Origin: JACDAE01 sp963717195 | GTDB lineage: Bacteria; Chloroflexota; Ktedonobacteria; Ktedonobacterales; Ktedonobacteraceae | NCBI GenBank assembly: GCA_963717195.1 | Contig: CAVQVR010000011.1 | Coordinates: 202,378-266,377, forward strand | Length of the DNA stretch: 64,000 bases | Direction of reading: 5' to 3' | Part shown: piece after piece, positions 8,062 to 19,110 of the stretch | Numbering within the stretch: position 1 is the stretch's first letter | Layout: the number at the start of each line of letters is the position of its first letter | Translations under genes and position numbers: made by a program | The notes under the pieces: generated by a model | What the model saw: the letters and a program-made list of their open reading frames with translations, nothing else | What the model was told of the DNA's origin: nothing | Database searches by the model: none

Positions 8062-9714
8062 ATGAAAGTAATTGATTTGCTGAACAAACGTATTGCTTAC
8101 AGTATGAAAAGGGGTAGCCTTCTCTATAAAAAATATGCGCGATTTCCTGAGCTTTATCCCTTATCATGGAGCGCGAAAATAGCCCTGGCCTTCTGTGCGC
8201 TTTTGCTTTTTTGTGGCCTTTATCTTTATGAAGCACGCATTGTTTTACATAGTTCAGATAATGCAAGTATTCTTCTGCAAGCATATGATTTTATTCATAC
8301 AAGCAAGATTTTACAGGGATGGTATCTTCCGGCAGATAGTTACGTCACGATCGATATGCCATTCTATGTGCTGGGGCTTTTGTCAGGTTTCGATATGCCT
8401 GTCCTGATGAAAATTATTCCAGCACTGCTCTATACAGGAATCGTGTTTTCAGGGATGTACCTGGCTTCCTTTGGAAAAAAAGGCAAGCCAAAAATACTTG
8501 CAATCATGGCTTTTCTTGCAATTGTAGCATTTCCTTCTTATAATACAGCAACGCAAGTTTTACAGGGACCGATCCACATAGGAACCATACTTGGAGTCCT
8601 GCTGGCCTTGATTGCCTATTGCTGCTACAAAGAGTACTCCCACAAGATTGTATCTTTACTGATACTCGGCATTTTGACTCTCCTCCTTGTGGTTGGGGAC
8701 CCAATGAGCGAAGTTATTCTGGTTGCTCCAATTCTTCTGGTTGAAGGAATTCTCTTATACAAGAAGAGATTCCGATCTCGCAGTCAGTATGCCATCATAG
8801 GAACAATACTATCTGGTACTCTTTGCGCTTTCTACGTGCAGCATATATGGAAACATTATATCCACATACAGACGTTTAATACTTTGACATTTGAAAATAT
8901 GTCTACTGCTATGAAACGCACTCAAGATGCCATTCAGATCGTCTTTTCGTTATTTCATGGAGACTTCTTTCAAAAGCACGTTTCCAGTCCGAAAATTATT
9001 CCTGTTCTCCTGAATGCTGCCTTTATCCTTTTACTTGCAATAGGCACTTCGAAGTGGGTAAAGAAGATATTTTCACTAGAAACTTCTCAAGATGCGCTAA
9101 TAACCGTACTGGTACTTGCAATGACAGGCAACTTATTTTTCTATATATTTACTAATATATCTAATGTTCCTGTTCTTCGATATCTTTTACCGGTATTTAT
9201 CTTTATGGGGATAGTGGCATTTTCTCTTTTATCTTATATAAAGAAGAGAGAATTATATATAATTATTTTAGGAGTTTTTATGCTTAATAGTTCTCTCTCC
9301 ATGTATATGCTTTATCGTACTCCTCCTGCCATACAGCCAGAAAACGCTGTGATCTCATTTCTACAGCAAAAACACTTGACGAAAGGGATCGGCCAATACT
9401 GGAGCGCGGCATCAATTACAGGGCAAAGCAATTATGCTATTACTATAAGGCAAGTGAAAGTGATCCATAATCAAATTCACCTTGATCCTGTGCTTGCAAA
9501 TGATAACTGGTTTAGTGATGATAGTCTAAAGGACTGTCAGTTTATCATCTATAGGACGGTCGATAAAGGGTTTTATAATGCATCTGTAGGATCATTTGGG
9601 AAGCCAGATCGTGTCTATACCGTTGGTACCTATATTATTCTTGCCTGGCATACACCTTTATTGCGCCATACCAGGCCCATGTATCGTTTTTATATACCTG
9701 GCCTGGGTTCGTGA
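8062..9714 (+). CDS. Multi-spanning membrane protein, GT-C-like, paralogue 2
   Basis: About 550 aa and colinear with the protein encoded at 4,572-6,218. By eye roughly two-thirds of residues match, including RIVLHSSDNASILLQAYD, the GPIHIGTILG and VGDPMSEVILV segments, and the C-terminal KGIGQYWSA.SITGQSNY block. ATG 8062 is chosen because AGGAGGT ends 7 bases upstream; a GTG at 8056 is too close to that site. Like its paralogue it is AT-rich. The C-terminus reads PGLGS, ending at a TGA that in paralogue 1 lies just past its own stop. Possible membrane glycosyltransferase; unproven. Confidence 0.75.
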   Translation: MKVIDLLNKRIAYSMKRGSLLYKKYARFPELYPLSWSAKIALAFCALLLFCGLYLYEARIVLHSSDNASILLQAYDFIHTSKILQGWYLPADSYVTIDMPFYVLGLLSGFDMPVLMKIIPALLYTGIVFSGMYLASFGKKGKPKILAIMAFLAIVAFPSYNTATQVLQGPIHIGTILGVLLALIAYCCYKEYSHKIVSLLILGILTLLLVVGDPMSEVILVAPILLVEGILLYKKRFRSRSQYAIIGTILSGTLCAFYVQHIWKHYIHIQTFNTLTFENMSTAMKRTQDAIQIVFSLFHGDFFQKHVSSPKIIPVLLNAAFILLLAIGTSKWVKKIFSLETSQDALITVLVLAMTGNLFFYIFTNISNVPVLRYLLPVFIFMGIVAFSLLSYIKKRELYIIILGVFMLNSSLSMYMLYRTPPAIQPENAVISFLQQKHLTKGIGQYWSAASITGQSNYAITIRQVKVIHNQIHLDPVLANDNWFSDDSLKDCQFIIYRTVDKGFYNASVGSFGKPDRVYTVGTYIILAWHTPLLRHTRPMYRFYIPGLGS

Positions 9715-9750
9715 TCCGCTAATTCTTCATCTGTTTGGGATAATGGGTCT
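9703..9750. other. Relic of the MFS gene 3' end after paralogue 2
   Basis: GGGTTCGTGATCCGCTAAT at 9703-9721 and the following TCTGTTTGGG repeat the sequence just after paralogue 1. There it is the antisense of the last codons of the MFS gene. Here no MFS gene follows. This shows that the duplicated segment included the start of the convergent neighbour. Confidence 0.7.
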
Positions 9751-9840
9751 GTTTAAGCTTGTCCATTTTATTCTTTATAATTGGGTACATGCAGTAAGTA
9801 GTATGATAAAAGGAGATTAAAAAGACTCAAGGAGCATCCA

Positions 9841-10755
9841 ATGTTCACCATTCCCGACGAATTTGCACGCTTCATGCAGATACAGCATGGCGAAAATGGC
9901 CTCGCCTGGCTTGCTCGTTTACCTGATATCCTTGCAACCTGCGAACAACGCTGGCATCTCAAGCTCGGTGCTCCCTTTGCCAATCTGTCATATCATTACG
10001 TTGTTCCCGGTGTGCGCGACGATGGTACACACGTGGTCATGAAAGCATTTTCGCCAACCGGTGAATTCGCATTACAAACTGAGGCGCTCCATCTTTTTGC
10101 TGGGCAAGGGAGTGTGCGCCTGCTGGACGACAATTCTGATAACGAAGTACAACTGCTGGAGCGATTGGAACCGGGCACGCTGCTGAGTACGCTGGAAGAC
10201 GATGAGCAAGCGACTTCTATTGCTGCTTCGATCATGCGTCAATTGTGGCGACCAGCTCCAACCAGTTCTGCATTTCCCACGATTCTCAAATGGGGCGCTG
10301 GGCTTGTCCGCTTGCGTCGCTATTACAATGGCAGAACTGGCCCGTTTCCAGCCTGGTTGGTCGAGCAAGCCGAAACACTCTTCGCCGAACTCAGCATCTC
10401 CATGGCTGAACCAATGCTCTTACACGGTGATTTTCATCAGGAAAATATCCTTGCCGCTGATCACGAACGCTGGCTGGCAATCGATCCGAAAGGACTGATC
10501 GGTGAGCCTGCCTACGAGATAGGGCCATTATTGCACAACCCTTTGCCTCAACTCCTGATGGCACCGCAACCAGGGCGTATCCTTGCCCGGCGCATCGACC
10601 AGCTATCCGAGGAACTGGGCTTTGATCGAGCCCGCGTTCGAGGTTGGGGAGTATACCAGGCCTTGCTCGCCTCGTGGTGGAATGTAGAGGATACCGGTAA
10701 GCATGGGGAAGGAACGCTGAAATGTGCTGAACTGTTGTCAGCGATAAAGGTCTGA
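9841..10755 (+). CDS. APH(6)-type aminoglycoside / streptomycin kinase family protein
   Basis: 304 aa, usual for this family. The kinase catalytic loop LLHGDFHQENIL (about residue 197) supplies the Asp and Asn, and AIDPKG gives the metal-binding Asp. VVMKAFSP holds the likely ATP-binding Lys. The N-terminus (W...WHL.LGAPF...SYHYV) matches the streptomycin 6-phosphotransferase / hydroxyurea phosphotransferase family. Many environmental members have not been shown to confer resistance, so the true substrate may differ. AAGGAGCATCCA precedes the ATG. It stands alone, 215 bp upstream of jetA. Confidence 0.85.
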   Translation: MFTIPDEFARFMQIQHGENGLAWLARLPDILATCEQRWHLKLGAPFANLSYHYVVPGVRDDGTHVVMKAFSPTGEFALQTEALHLFAGQGSVRLLDDNSDNEVQLLERLEPGTLLSTLEDDEQATSIAASIMRQLWRPAPTSSAFPTILKWGAGLVRLRRYYNGRTGPFPAWLVEQAETLFAELSISMAEPMLLHGDFHQENILAADHERWLAIDPKGLIGEPAYEIGPLLHNPLPQLLMAPQPGRILARRIDQLSEELGFDRARVRGWGVYQALLASWWNVEDTGKHGEGTLKCAELLSAIKV

Positions 10756-10970
10756 TAGTGAAACATTGATAATCCATTTGTACCTGTGTGTCCGCAAAGT
10801 CCTATCAATGTGTGGTAAAATAGAACAACTGATAATAACTGGTAGTAATAAGTACACTTTTTGCAAACAGTACTAGATTACTTGAGTGCTGGTTGATCGT
10901 GGACGCATTATATTGACCTCTGGACACTTATCTGAATCACCCATAAGGAAACAGGTACAGACTTAAAAGA

Positions 10971-12566
10971 ATGAATGACGCTGAGAGCATAATCTCTTCC
11001 TCTGCATTTAATTTAACAGACCGCTTACAGATTTTTAGCTACCTCGTCTCATCGAACCGTGTACGCTGGTATCGTATTATCATGCGCGTTTTTCTACAGC
11101 GCCACCGTGAACTCTATCGTTACCAGTTGACGGCGCAAGAGGTACGAGACGCGGTACGCGACGGCTTTGATCCCGAATATACGCTTGAGCAATGCCAGAG
11201 CGATCTCGCAGCTCTGAAAGAGTGGGGCAATATTATCACGTTTTACGATTCCAGCCGTGCTACGTCGATCTCCAGTTTCCTATCACCTGCCCTCCTCTAT
11301 CAGGCCACACCAGCAGCCATCGCCGTTGAGACCTTTCTCGACGAGCAGGTCCGTGTCAGCGCCAATAGTGGGGCCCTGCGCCAGGGCGATCTTCCCCGCC
11401 TATGGGAGTCTTTGCAACGCCTGGATGAAGAACTAACAATACCGATCCATGAATTAACGACAACACGCAGCCGCGAGATTGCGGATGAGTGGCAACGAGC
11501 CTTTGAAGTCTGGAATACGATGGCACGTGAAGCTGCCCAATACCTCGCCAATATGATCAACGCGGCCCAGCAATCGCGTCCCGATTTAGAAGCATTCCAG
11601 TTATATAAAGCTGCCGTTGTTGCCTATGTGCACGGTTTTGCGCAGGCATTGACACAATACAGTCCGCGTGTTCGTGGACAACTTGCAGAATGGACGAGGA
11701 CAGGTAAACAGGAACAATTGATTGAGATTGTGGCTCGTCACCTCGATCCGCCTGCTCCAACGCTGGAGAACCGTCCCTCGCAGGAAGAATTGCTTGAGGA
11801 CGCACGCAACCAGGTAGATGCATTAGCTAACTGGTTTGCGGAGGGCAAGAACGCCGATTTGTTCCGCCGCAATGCACTCGCGGAAGTGGATAAAGTTGTG
11901 CGCCGTGCCAGCGTTCTTGCATCGATGGGACGACCCAGCGCAAACTACGCAGCTCAACTCAACACGCTGGCACGGCAACTTTTAATAGCGAAAGATGGCG
12001 AAACAGCGCAACAGCTTTTCTCGGTCGCCTTTGCCAATCTACTGCCCATTCACCTGCCTGAAAGTCTGGCTGGTTCTCCCAGTGCAATTGCCGATGCGCA
12101 TCGTGTTGGAGCGTGGCAGGAAGCTCCCTCGGTGAAGCTGCGCCTGCGCCCGGTCAACCGTTCATCGCGCGGCAACCTCCCACTTGAAGATCCAATTATT
12201 GACAACCGGACTATCTTGCGTGACCTGGTTGCTCAGCACGAAACGCGCATTAGAGAACAACGTGCACGTTTCGCGCGTCTCTTCGCGGAAAATTTCATGG
12301 ATCTCGGCACTTTTGAACGTATTACGCCCGAAGATCGTGCAGCCCTGTTAGAGGTGATCGATGCCTGTCTGGGTCAGGCTCAGAACCAGTATGCAGCGCC
12401 AGATGGCTCAATTATTCACTTGCTCAATCCGCATGAAACCGCGTTCGCCATTCTGCATGCCGATGATGGTATGTTATTATTGCCGCGCTATCGTCTGGAA
12501 CGACTGGAAAAAGGCGCAGAGGGGCAGGAACTTGATGAAACGCTTATGTATATGAGTGGAGGATAG
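10971..12566 (+). CDS. jetA: Wadjet type II JetA (DUF2397 / TIGR02677 family)
   Basis: 531 aa, close to the usual length of the DUF2397 family. The N-terminus is a helical/winged-helix region (RLQIFSYLVSSNRVRWYRIIMRVFLQRH ... LTAQEVRD) with the family's YTLEQCQSDLAALKEWGNI segment. In type II Wadjet this is the kleisin-like subunit of an SMC-like complex that senses and extrudes circular plasmid DNA; this role is known best from type I. The next gene starts 3 bases after its stop. No clear Shine-Dalgarno stands before ATG 10971. Confidence 0.85.
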   Translation: MNDAESIISSSAFNLTDRLQIFSYLVSSNRVRWYRIIMRVFLQRHRELYRYQLTAQEVRDAVRDGFDPEYTLEQCQSDLAALKEWGNIITFYDSSRATSISSFLSPALLYQATPAAIAVETFLDEQVRVSANSGALRQGDLPRLWESLQRLDEELTIPIHELTTTRSREIADEWQRAFEVWNTMAREAAQYLANMINAAQQSRPDLEAFQLYKAAVVAYVHGFAQALTQYSPRVRGQLAEWTRTGKQEQLIEIVARHLDPPAPTLENRPSQEELLEDARNQVDALANWFAEGKNADLFRRNALAEVDKVVRRASVLASMGRPSANYAAQLNTLARQLLIAKDGETAQQLFSVAFANLLPIHLPESLAGSPSAIADAHRVGAWQEAPSVKLRLRPVNRSSRGNLPLEDPIIDNRTILRDLVAQHETRIREQRARFARLFAENFMDLGTFERITPEDRAALLEVIDACLGQAQNQYAAPDGSIIHLLNPHETAFAILHADDGMLLLPRYRLERLEKGAEGQELDETLMYMSGG

Positions 12567-12569
12567 AAA

Positions 12570-13892
12570 GTGCCTGCGAATACCACATTACGTCGCCAAT
12601 CTCCGACCGCTGACCTGATCAAAGCGCACCTTGCCTTGATGGAAAAAGAGGTCATTTTATCCACACAGTCGTCTGATCTGTTTCGCCTGGTGCAGCATCA
12701 TTATCATCACCTGCAGTCCTGGCACGATCAGCATACTGGTTGGCGTATTCAGCGCAGTAGTACCGTAATTCGCCTCATCCGTCATTTGAGCGCGACGACG
12801 CCCGGCTATCTATATGACCGCTTGAAAGATCCGCGTGATTTTGCTTGCCTGGTCTGGACGCTCTGGTACGCGGAAAATCGTCAGCTCAGTGGGCGCGGCA
12901 ACGATCAACAATTCCTGCTCTCGCAGCTTGCCGAACAGATTCAGGAGCAATCGATCTATAACGAGAATGAAGCGATATTCGATTTCCGCCGCCCTGCTGA
13001 TCGCTATAGCATCCAGCGTGCCCTGCAATACCTGGAAGACCTGGGTGGCCTACAACTGGTCGATGGACAGACGCGCGAATGGGTCGAGCAGACACCTGAT
13101 GCCGATGCCTTATACGAATTCACGGATGTTGCTCGTTCGCTGGTCGCGGCCTTAAATCCGCAGGTAGTCGCCTCCGTCGCTGAGCGTCTCGCCGCTGGTT
13201 CTACAGTGTTGCAACCAACGAGACTGGTAGAGGCCGCTGGTACTCCACATCTTGTACGTGCCTGGCGTGCGCTCCTGTTGGGTCCGGCGCTCTTCCGCTT
13301 CGATGATCCGCCTGCCTTTGAAGAGTTGCTTAGCCATGTCGATGCCGTTGCCAATGAGTTATTGGAAACATTTGGCTGGTTGCTTGATATTCATCGTGAT
13401 TACGCCTGCATTGTACGTGCCAGCGGTATGTCGACCGGTCCCGTAAACACTTTAACACCTTACGGGACGAACGATCAGATAGCGATGTTGCTGTGTGTTG
13501 CCATTCGTGAACAGGTCGAGTCAGGAACATGGGCCAATCCAGATGCCTACGGTTGCCTGCATGTGACGACAGAAGATATGAGCGACCTTTTCTATAAAGT
13601 GCGTGAACGTTATGGAGAGCGCTGGGGCAACGAGGCCCGCAATAAGAGTGCGCGTGTCCTACTCAACGATGTCTATCGCAAAATGCGCCAGGTTGGTATT
13701 CTACGTGGCCCCGACGAAATCGGCAACCTGTTAATTTTGCCCATCGCTGCCCGCTACTCTGCTACCTACGACCAGGAAGGACCAGAGGCATCACCGGGCA
13801 GCCGTAGTAGCAAACCAAATAGTAAAGCAAAGGCAAAGCTCATAAAGGGGATCATAGCAAACGAATTGCCCGGCATGGGAGAAAAAACGTAA
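12570..13892 (+). CDS. jetB: Wadjet type II JetB (DUF2398 / TIGR02678 family)
   Basis: 440 aa. It shows the DUF2398 pattern: IRLIRHLSATTPGYLY, DPRDFACLVWTLWYAE, then LQYLEDLGGLQLVDGQ and YTDVARSLV-like YEFTDVARSLV. It would form the KITE-like winged-helix subunit that bridges JetA to the JetC ATPase. The start is GTG 12570, preceded by GGAGG within the last codons of jetA, so translation is coupled. The C-terminal about 30 residues are Ser/Lys-rich. Followed by 112 bp before jetC. Confidence 0.85.
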   Translation: MPANTTLRRQSPTADLIKAHLALMEKEVILSTQSSDLFRLVQHHYHHLQSWHDQHTGWRIQRSSTVIRLIRHLSATTPGYLYDRLKDPRDFACLVWTLWYAENRQLSGRGNDQQFLLSQLAEQIQEQSIYNENEAIFDFRRPADRYSIQRALQYLEDLGGLQLVDGQTREWVEQTPDADALYEFTDVARSLVAALNPQVVASVAERLAAGSTVLQPTRLVEAAGTPHLVRAWRALLLGPALFRFDDPPAFEELLSHVDAVANELLETFGWLLDIHRDYACIVRASGMSTGPVNTLTPYGTNDQIAMLLCVAIREQVESGTWANPDAYGCLHVTTEDMSDLFYKVRERYGERWGNEARNKSARVLLNDVYRKMRQVGILRGPDEIGNLLILPIAARYSATYDQEGPEASPGSRSSKPNSKAKAKLIKGIIANELPGMGEKT

Positions 13893-13903
13893 TTCCTTCA
13901 AAA

Positions 13904-13937
13904 ACGTAGGGGCCAGATTTATCGTGCCCAGGTGTGT
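13904..13937. repeat. GTAGGGG hairpin-family repeat in jetB-jetC gap
   Basis: CGTAGGGGCCAGATTTATCG followed by TGCCC resembles the arm at 511-534 and the sequence at 3,447. It lies in the only sizeable gap inside the jetABC operon. Weak pairing GGGGC/GCCC. Confidence 0.4.
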
Positions 13938-14004
13938 GAGCCTTGTTTACAACACCCATGCCAAACGAAAATTCCATGAACGAAAAACCCGTGGAAGGGA
14001 ACAA

Positions 14005-17000
14005 ATGCAAAAAACCTTTGAAGATTTAATAGCAGAGTCCGGAGCAACCAACGGATCCAGCGAAGATGTACTTATACGTCAGGTCGCTTCATTCGTAAAC
14101 ATGTTGCAGGATCAGGCTGGAGGCCCATTGGGGTATCGCCTGCGCCGCATCATCTTGACCAACTTCTGGCTTTATGGACAACAAGAATTTGAGATACCAC
14201 ATGGACGTCTCTTCCTGGCCGGTGAAAATGCTAGCGGGAAATCAACCGTCTTAACTGCGGCGCTGCCCCTTGGCCTGGACGGTGATCTGCGTCCCAATCA
14301 CCTGGATACCTTTGGTGGGCGTGAGCGCCACATGGAATACTATGTGCTTGGTGGCTCAAATCGGCGACACCCTATAACTACGAGCGGCGTACGTCGTATA
14401 TCGCCCTGGAATTCGAGTGGTGCGATCCCGATCATCCTCCTATTGCCGATGAGATACGCCAGCGCTGGGAGAACGGCGACCGCGAAAGAACCCGTTTTCT
14501 CACCATCGGCCTGAGCATAGCAGGCAACGCCAACGTCACTGACCGTATCCGACCCTTGCGCTTCCTGATAACCGACGGTTCGCGCCTGGGACACGATCTT
14601 GATACCCTCTACGAAACCGGAACGCGCCATGAGAAACGCGCGTATGATCATACTCGCTTCAAACAGGTGATGGAGGGGCATGGCATTATCTGCGACTCCC
14701 AGGCCGATTATGAGCGCCAGGTTGCTCGCTATCTCTTCGGTTTCCACGATGTCAAGGACTTTGAGAAGCTCATTAATCTCTTGCTCGTCCTACGTCGCCC
14801 AAATCTGAGTACCGAGCTGAGTTTCTCGCGCGTGCATGATTATCTCAAGATGTCGTTGCGTAAGATCTCTGGCGAGACCACCTCGCGCGTCATCGGAACA
14901 ATTGAACGTATTGATGCCATTCAGAACGAGATCGAGCGTATTCAAGAAGCATATGATGCAGCCGAGCGTGTACACCGTGCCCGCCAGGTGCTTGCACTGT
15001 CTCATGCTCAGCTTGCAGGCTGTGAATACACAGGTACGCAATTGACTGAGGATGCCATCCAGGGCCGTGTCACGCGCCTGCGTAGAGATCTGGACCGGGC
15101 CAATAACGAGCGTAGCCAGTCCGAGAAGCGTACGCAGGATTTGCAGACGGAGCAATACCAGGTCAGTGGCCAGATCAAAGCGTTGGAGGCCAGCGAAGGC
15201 TTGCAGGTTGCCACGCAGTTAACGTCAGCTCGTGAGCGTCGGCAGGAAACGGCAACCCAGTTACACCTGCAAGAACAAAGTCTAGAATCAGCCCACCGCG
15301 TCATTGATGAAAATGCTGCCAGTCTGGATCGACAACGTGTGCGCTTTGAGCAGATAAAGACGGAGAGCGTGTCCCAGTTACGTGAGTTGCAGGGCATTGC
15401 AGGCGACGAGGCGCTGTGGGATGTTGCGGCCTTGCAGTTAGAGGAAGCGCAACGCCAGGTCGGCACTATTACGCCAGATGCTTCTGTATCACCAGAGATG
15501 CCGGGAGCTGTCACGATGCTCATGGATGTGCAGGCAGATGAGCGTATGGCATGGTTGCGCCAATTGGAAGAATTGCATCAACGGCGCGACAAAATAGATG
15601 CTCAGGTGCAGTTTGCACGCAGCCAGGAGACAACGCGCTTCCAGGAGTTGGATGAAGCTCGTCGCCACTTCCAATCTGTACATGATCGTGGCTACGAAGC
15701 GCAACAAAATCTCGACCGCGCACTGGAACCATTTTTTGCAGAGAGTGAGAATGCCAGCCGCTTGAGCGAAGAACTGGAACTGGCACAGGGCGAGGACGAT
15801 GAAGCGCAAAGTGGCCGTATTGTGGAGCAATTCGCAACTATCATAAATGGCTATCGTCAGGCGATTGGCTCACTCGAAAGCGAACTGCGCGAAGCTGCTG
15901 ATCAGGCGCAAGGTGAACTCAACGAGCTGCAATTGCTCACAGGCGGCAAGATGCGCGAAATCTCCGACATGAAGGCGCTGTATGAGAAGAAGAAGGCCGA
16001 ACCAGAGTACGTGCCCCCACGCTCAGCGCGTCGCATCCAGGCGCGTGCAACGCTACTTGAGCATGGCATCGCCGCCCTACCACTTTACGCCCTACTCGAT
16101 TTCGTGCCTGACATCTCTGAAGAAGAGGCTGGTCGCATCGAATTTATGCTTGAGGATGCTGGCCTGCTCGATGCGCTTGTTGTCGCGCCTGATCAGATAG
16201 TAGCTGCCGATGCCCTTCTCGCCGCTGACGGCCTGGGTGATTGTCGGTTGGACCGTAACGCCATCAACAACCTTGTTGGTGGACAAAAATCTGGTTCCAG
16301 TATCTTGCGTTTCGATAATGCCCAGGATAGTAAGTGGGAAGCGACCACTGCCGAAATCCTCCCCCTGCTTGGAAGCTATACCAGCGCGAATGGGTATAGC
16401 TTGCAGAACGATGGCACCTGGACGCATGGTCTACTTACGGGTCGTGCTGGCACAGGCATGGCGCGTTGTATCGGTAAAGCAACCCGCCTGCGTGTCAGAG
16501 AACGTGAGCTCGCCGAATTAGAGCAAAAGCGAGCACGCCTCGACGCCGAATTGAAAGAACTGACCGACCGCCTTGCCTACTACGAACAACAATTAAGCCA
16601 GTTACAGGAGAAGCAGGCACAGTTACGTACAGTGCTCCGTGCCAGTGGTATCGAAGATGTCTACGCCGAACTGGCTCAGACGCGTATCGCTGTCGACAAT
16701 GGCAGGAACAAATATCAGAAGGCCCGCTTGCAGACGCAGGAGCTTCGGCAGCAATATAACGCCCTCGTGGCCCAACTGGAGCGCGAAAGTCGTGGAATGA
16801 CGCAGCTTGTGGGTGATGCGCGGCGTGTGCAGGCGGCGCTTCTGGGTATGCTCAAGCTGAAAAATCAGGCACGTACATTGCAGAACCAGCTTACCAATGT
16901 TCTACATACCTGGGAAGAGTATCAGAAGGTACGTGCAGCTCTCGAAAGAGCAAAGGCCAACGCAATCAACGTTGCCAGCCTGTACGAGCGTGTGCGTTCG

Positions 17001-18347
17001 CAGGCATTGCAGGCCCAGGCCGAGATGGAAGAATTGCAGCGCGTGGCAGCTTCTTCCAATGCAGAAGAGCTAAGCGAACGCCTACAGAGCTTGCGTGAAC
17101 GGTATGAAGCGCTCTTTGCCGAACTGGACATCGCCAAATCTGCCTACGCACGTCTGGATGAGCGTGTACATAACATAGAGAACAATCTTGAGGAGGCCGA
17201 GGGCAATCTCCAGGTAGCGCAAACGGACCGCAGCGACAAACAGACGCGTTTCGCCGCATTGCTCGTCGCGTACCCCGTCGAGCGACTGGTTGATGCGCAG
17301 CCGCTGGCGAATGAAGGCAATTACATCAAAGCCGCTCAGAAACTGCTTGGTGGCGAACTACGCGCTGATGATGTTCCGTTACGCAAAGAACAGCTTGAGA
17401 TTGAATATCGCGATTCCTATACTGCCCTGGCACGTACCTTTACGCAAGAGCAACCGACCCTGCTTGAATATGGACCTGATCTGGACGACCAGGGACATGT
17501 CGTCTTCCTCAACGAAAACAAAAGCATACCTGTCGAACTGATGGAAATTCTCGGTGATCGCATCGAGATGCAGAAGACGCTGCTGGATGCGGAAGAGCGT
17601 CAGTTATTCGAGAACTTCCTCTTGCAGGAGATTGCCGAAGCGATCCGCACGCATATCCTGGAGGCCGAGGAATGGGTACAGCAGATCAACGGCGTGCTCA
17701 ACAATCTGCCCATGATCGGTGAACACTACTCGCTACAATGGAAGCCGCCAGTTGAATATGACATGGCAAAACTGGGGAGCCACCTGGCGCAACATTATCG
17801 CCTGCTGCGCAAACCAGCTCAGACGCTCACGACCGAGGAGACCGAGACATTGATGAGTGCGTTCAGGCGCGAGATCGAATCGGTACGTCTACGCCAGCAA
17901 GAGAATCCCGACACGAACTTCATGGAAGTGCTGGAGCAGGTCTTTGACTATCGCGAATGGTTCCATTTCGATGTCTGGGTCACGCCAATTGGTGGTCAGC
18001 GCCAACGCCTGACTGATCGTGTAGCGGGAACGCGTAGCGGTGCCGAACAACTCTTCGCGCTCTACGTCCCACTCTTTGCCGCCCTGGGAGCACTCTATCG
18101 TAGCGCAGCACCCGGTGCGCCGCGCCTGTTCGCTCTAGATGAAGCATTCGACAAAGTAAGCTCTGCCAACACACAACGTATCATGGAATTCCTGGTCTCG
18201 CAGGACTTCCAATGGATCATGACCGGCCCGCAGGTCAGTGGAGCAGGTTCAAAAATTCCAGCCTGTGCCCGCTACCTGATGATCCACGACAAAGGGTCAC
18301 CCGTGGCAACTGCTTCGGCCTCTTTCTGGAGCGAGAATCGTAAGTAA
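14005..18347 (+). CDS. jetC: Wadjet type II JetC SMC-like ATPase, interrupted by a frameshift
   Basis: About 1,447 codons. The N-terminal ATPase half has Walker A AGENASGKST (14,220-14,249) and DGDLRPNHLDTFGGRERHM. Long heptad-rich coiled coils follow, split by a hinge-like region (16,020-16,440). The C-terminal SbcCD_C part has the signature GTRSGAEQLFALYVP and Walker B RLFALDEAFDKVSSAN. The frame breaks at AAA 14,358-14,360: upstream runs YYVLGGS, and the continuation SATPYNYERRTSYIALEFEW is one frame back. Adding one A restores the ORF. ATG 14005 is chosen because GGAAGGGA precedes it. It powers loop extrusion of plasmid DNA. As written it would yield a truncated product. Confidence 0.85.
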
Positions 18348-18396
18348 AGTATAAATTGTTAATGTAAGCGTATAATGTCGAGCTAAGGACACTGGC

Positions 18397-19110
18397 ATGT
18401 CAAAAATAAGCGGTTTCACCGAATGGTTGCCAGAGCAAAAAATCGTCGAACTGCAATGGATGGATGAGATATTCGCCGCACCTTTGAAAGCTACGGATTT
18501 TGTTCCATTATAGGGCAGGTGCGCAATTCAGGCGTCACATCGGATTTGCTTTCCGAAGGGTTGGAGGAATTAGCATTCGTGATGTCCGCATTAAGTGATC
18601 TTCCACAAGGTGTCGTGCTGGCTGATCTGGCGATTGCGCGTGGTTTCGATTACTATACAGGTACAGTGTATGAGGGCAAGCTTCCAGATTTTCCTTCGCT
18701 TGGTACTATTTGTTCAGGTGGACGTTATGATAATCTGGCTGGCTCATTCATTAATCGTAAGTTGCCAGGTGTAGGTTTTTCTATCGGCCTGACGCGCCTT
18801 TTCGCCAGGCTATTAGCTGAGCAGCGTGTGCAGGCTGGTCCAAAGTGTCCGACGCAGGTGCTTGTGATCTTCTACGATGATGAACGACGAAACGAGACGC
18901 TGTGTACGGCGCGTGTTCTACGTGAGCGAGGCTTTAACGTTGAGGTCTATGCCACAGCTGGCAAGCAGGGACAGCAATTACGCTATGCCGCCCGTAAAGG
19001 TATCCCTTATGCCCTGGTTTTTGCCCTATGAAGGGAAAGGGCACGAGGTAAAGAATATGGCGAGTGGAGAGCAGGTTGTTGCCGATCCTTATACATGGAC
19101 ATTAACATAA
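18397..19110 (+). pseudogene. hisS: Decayed histidyl-tRNA synthetase fragment between jetC and jetD
   Basis: It starts MSKISGFTEWLPEQKIVEL, a HisRS N-terminus. Near 18,466 a two-base insertion shifts the frame; the continuation reads IRRTFESYGFCSI. It then jumps to IGQVRNSGVTSDLL, so roughly 230 residues of the catalytic core, including motifs 1 and 2, are deleted. Motif 3 is kept (LAIARGFDYYTGTVYEG, GGRYDNL, GVGFSIGLTRL) together with the anticodon-binding domain. A second frameshift near 19,025 precedes the C-terminal KNMASGEQVVADPYTW. It is not functional as a synthetase. It separates jetC from jetD and its final TAA overlaps an ATG of jetD (TAATG). Confidence 0.85.

Noticed and set aside
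14350..14366. Programmed frameshift in jetC
   Set aside because: No slippery heptamer and no evident downstream stem; a missing A in a short run is simpler.
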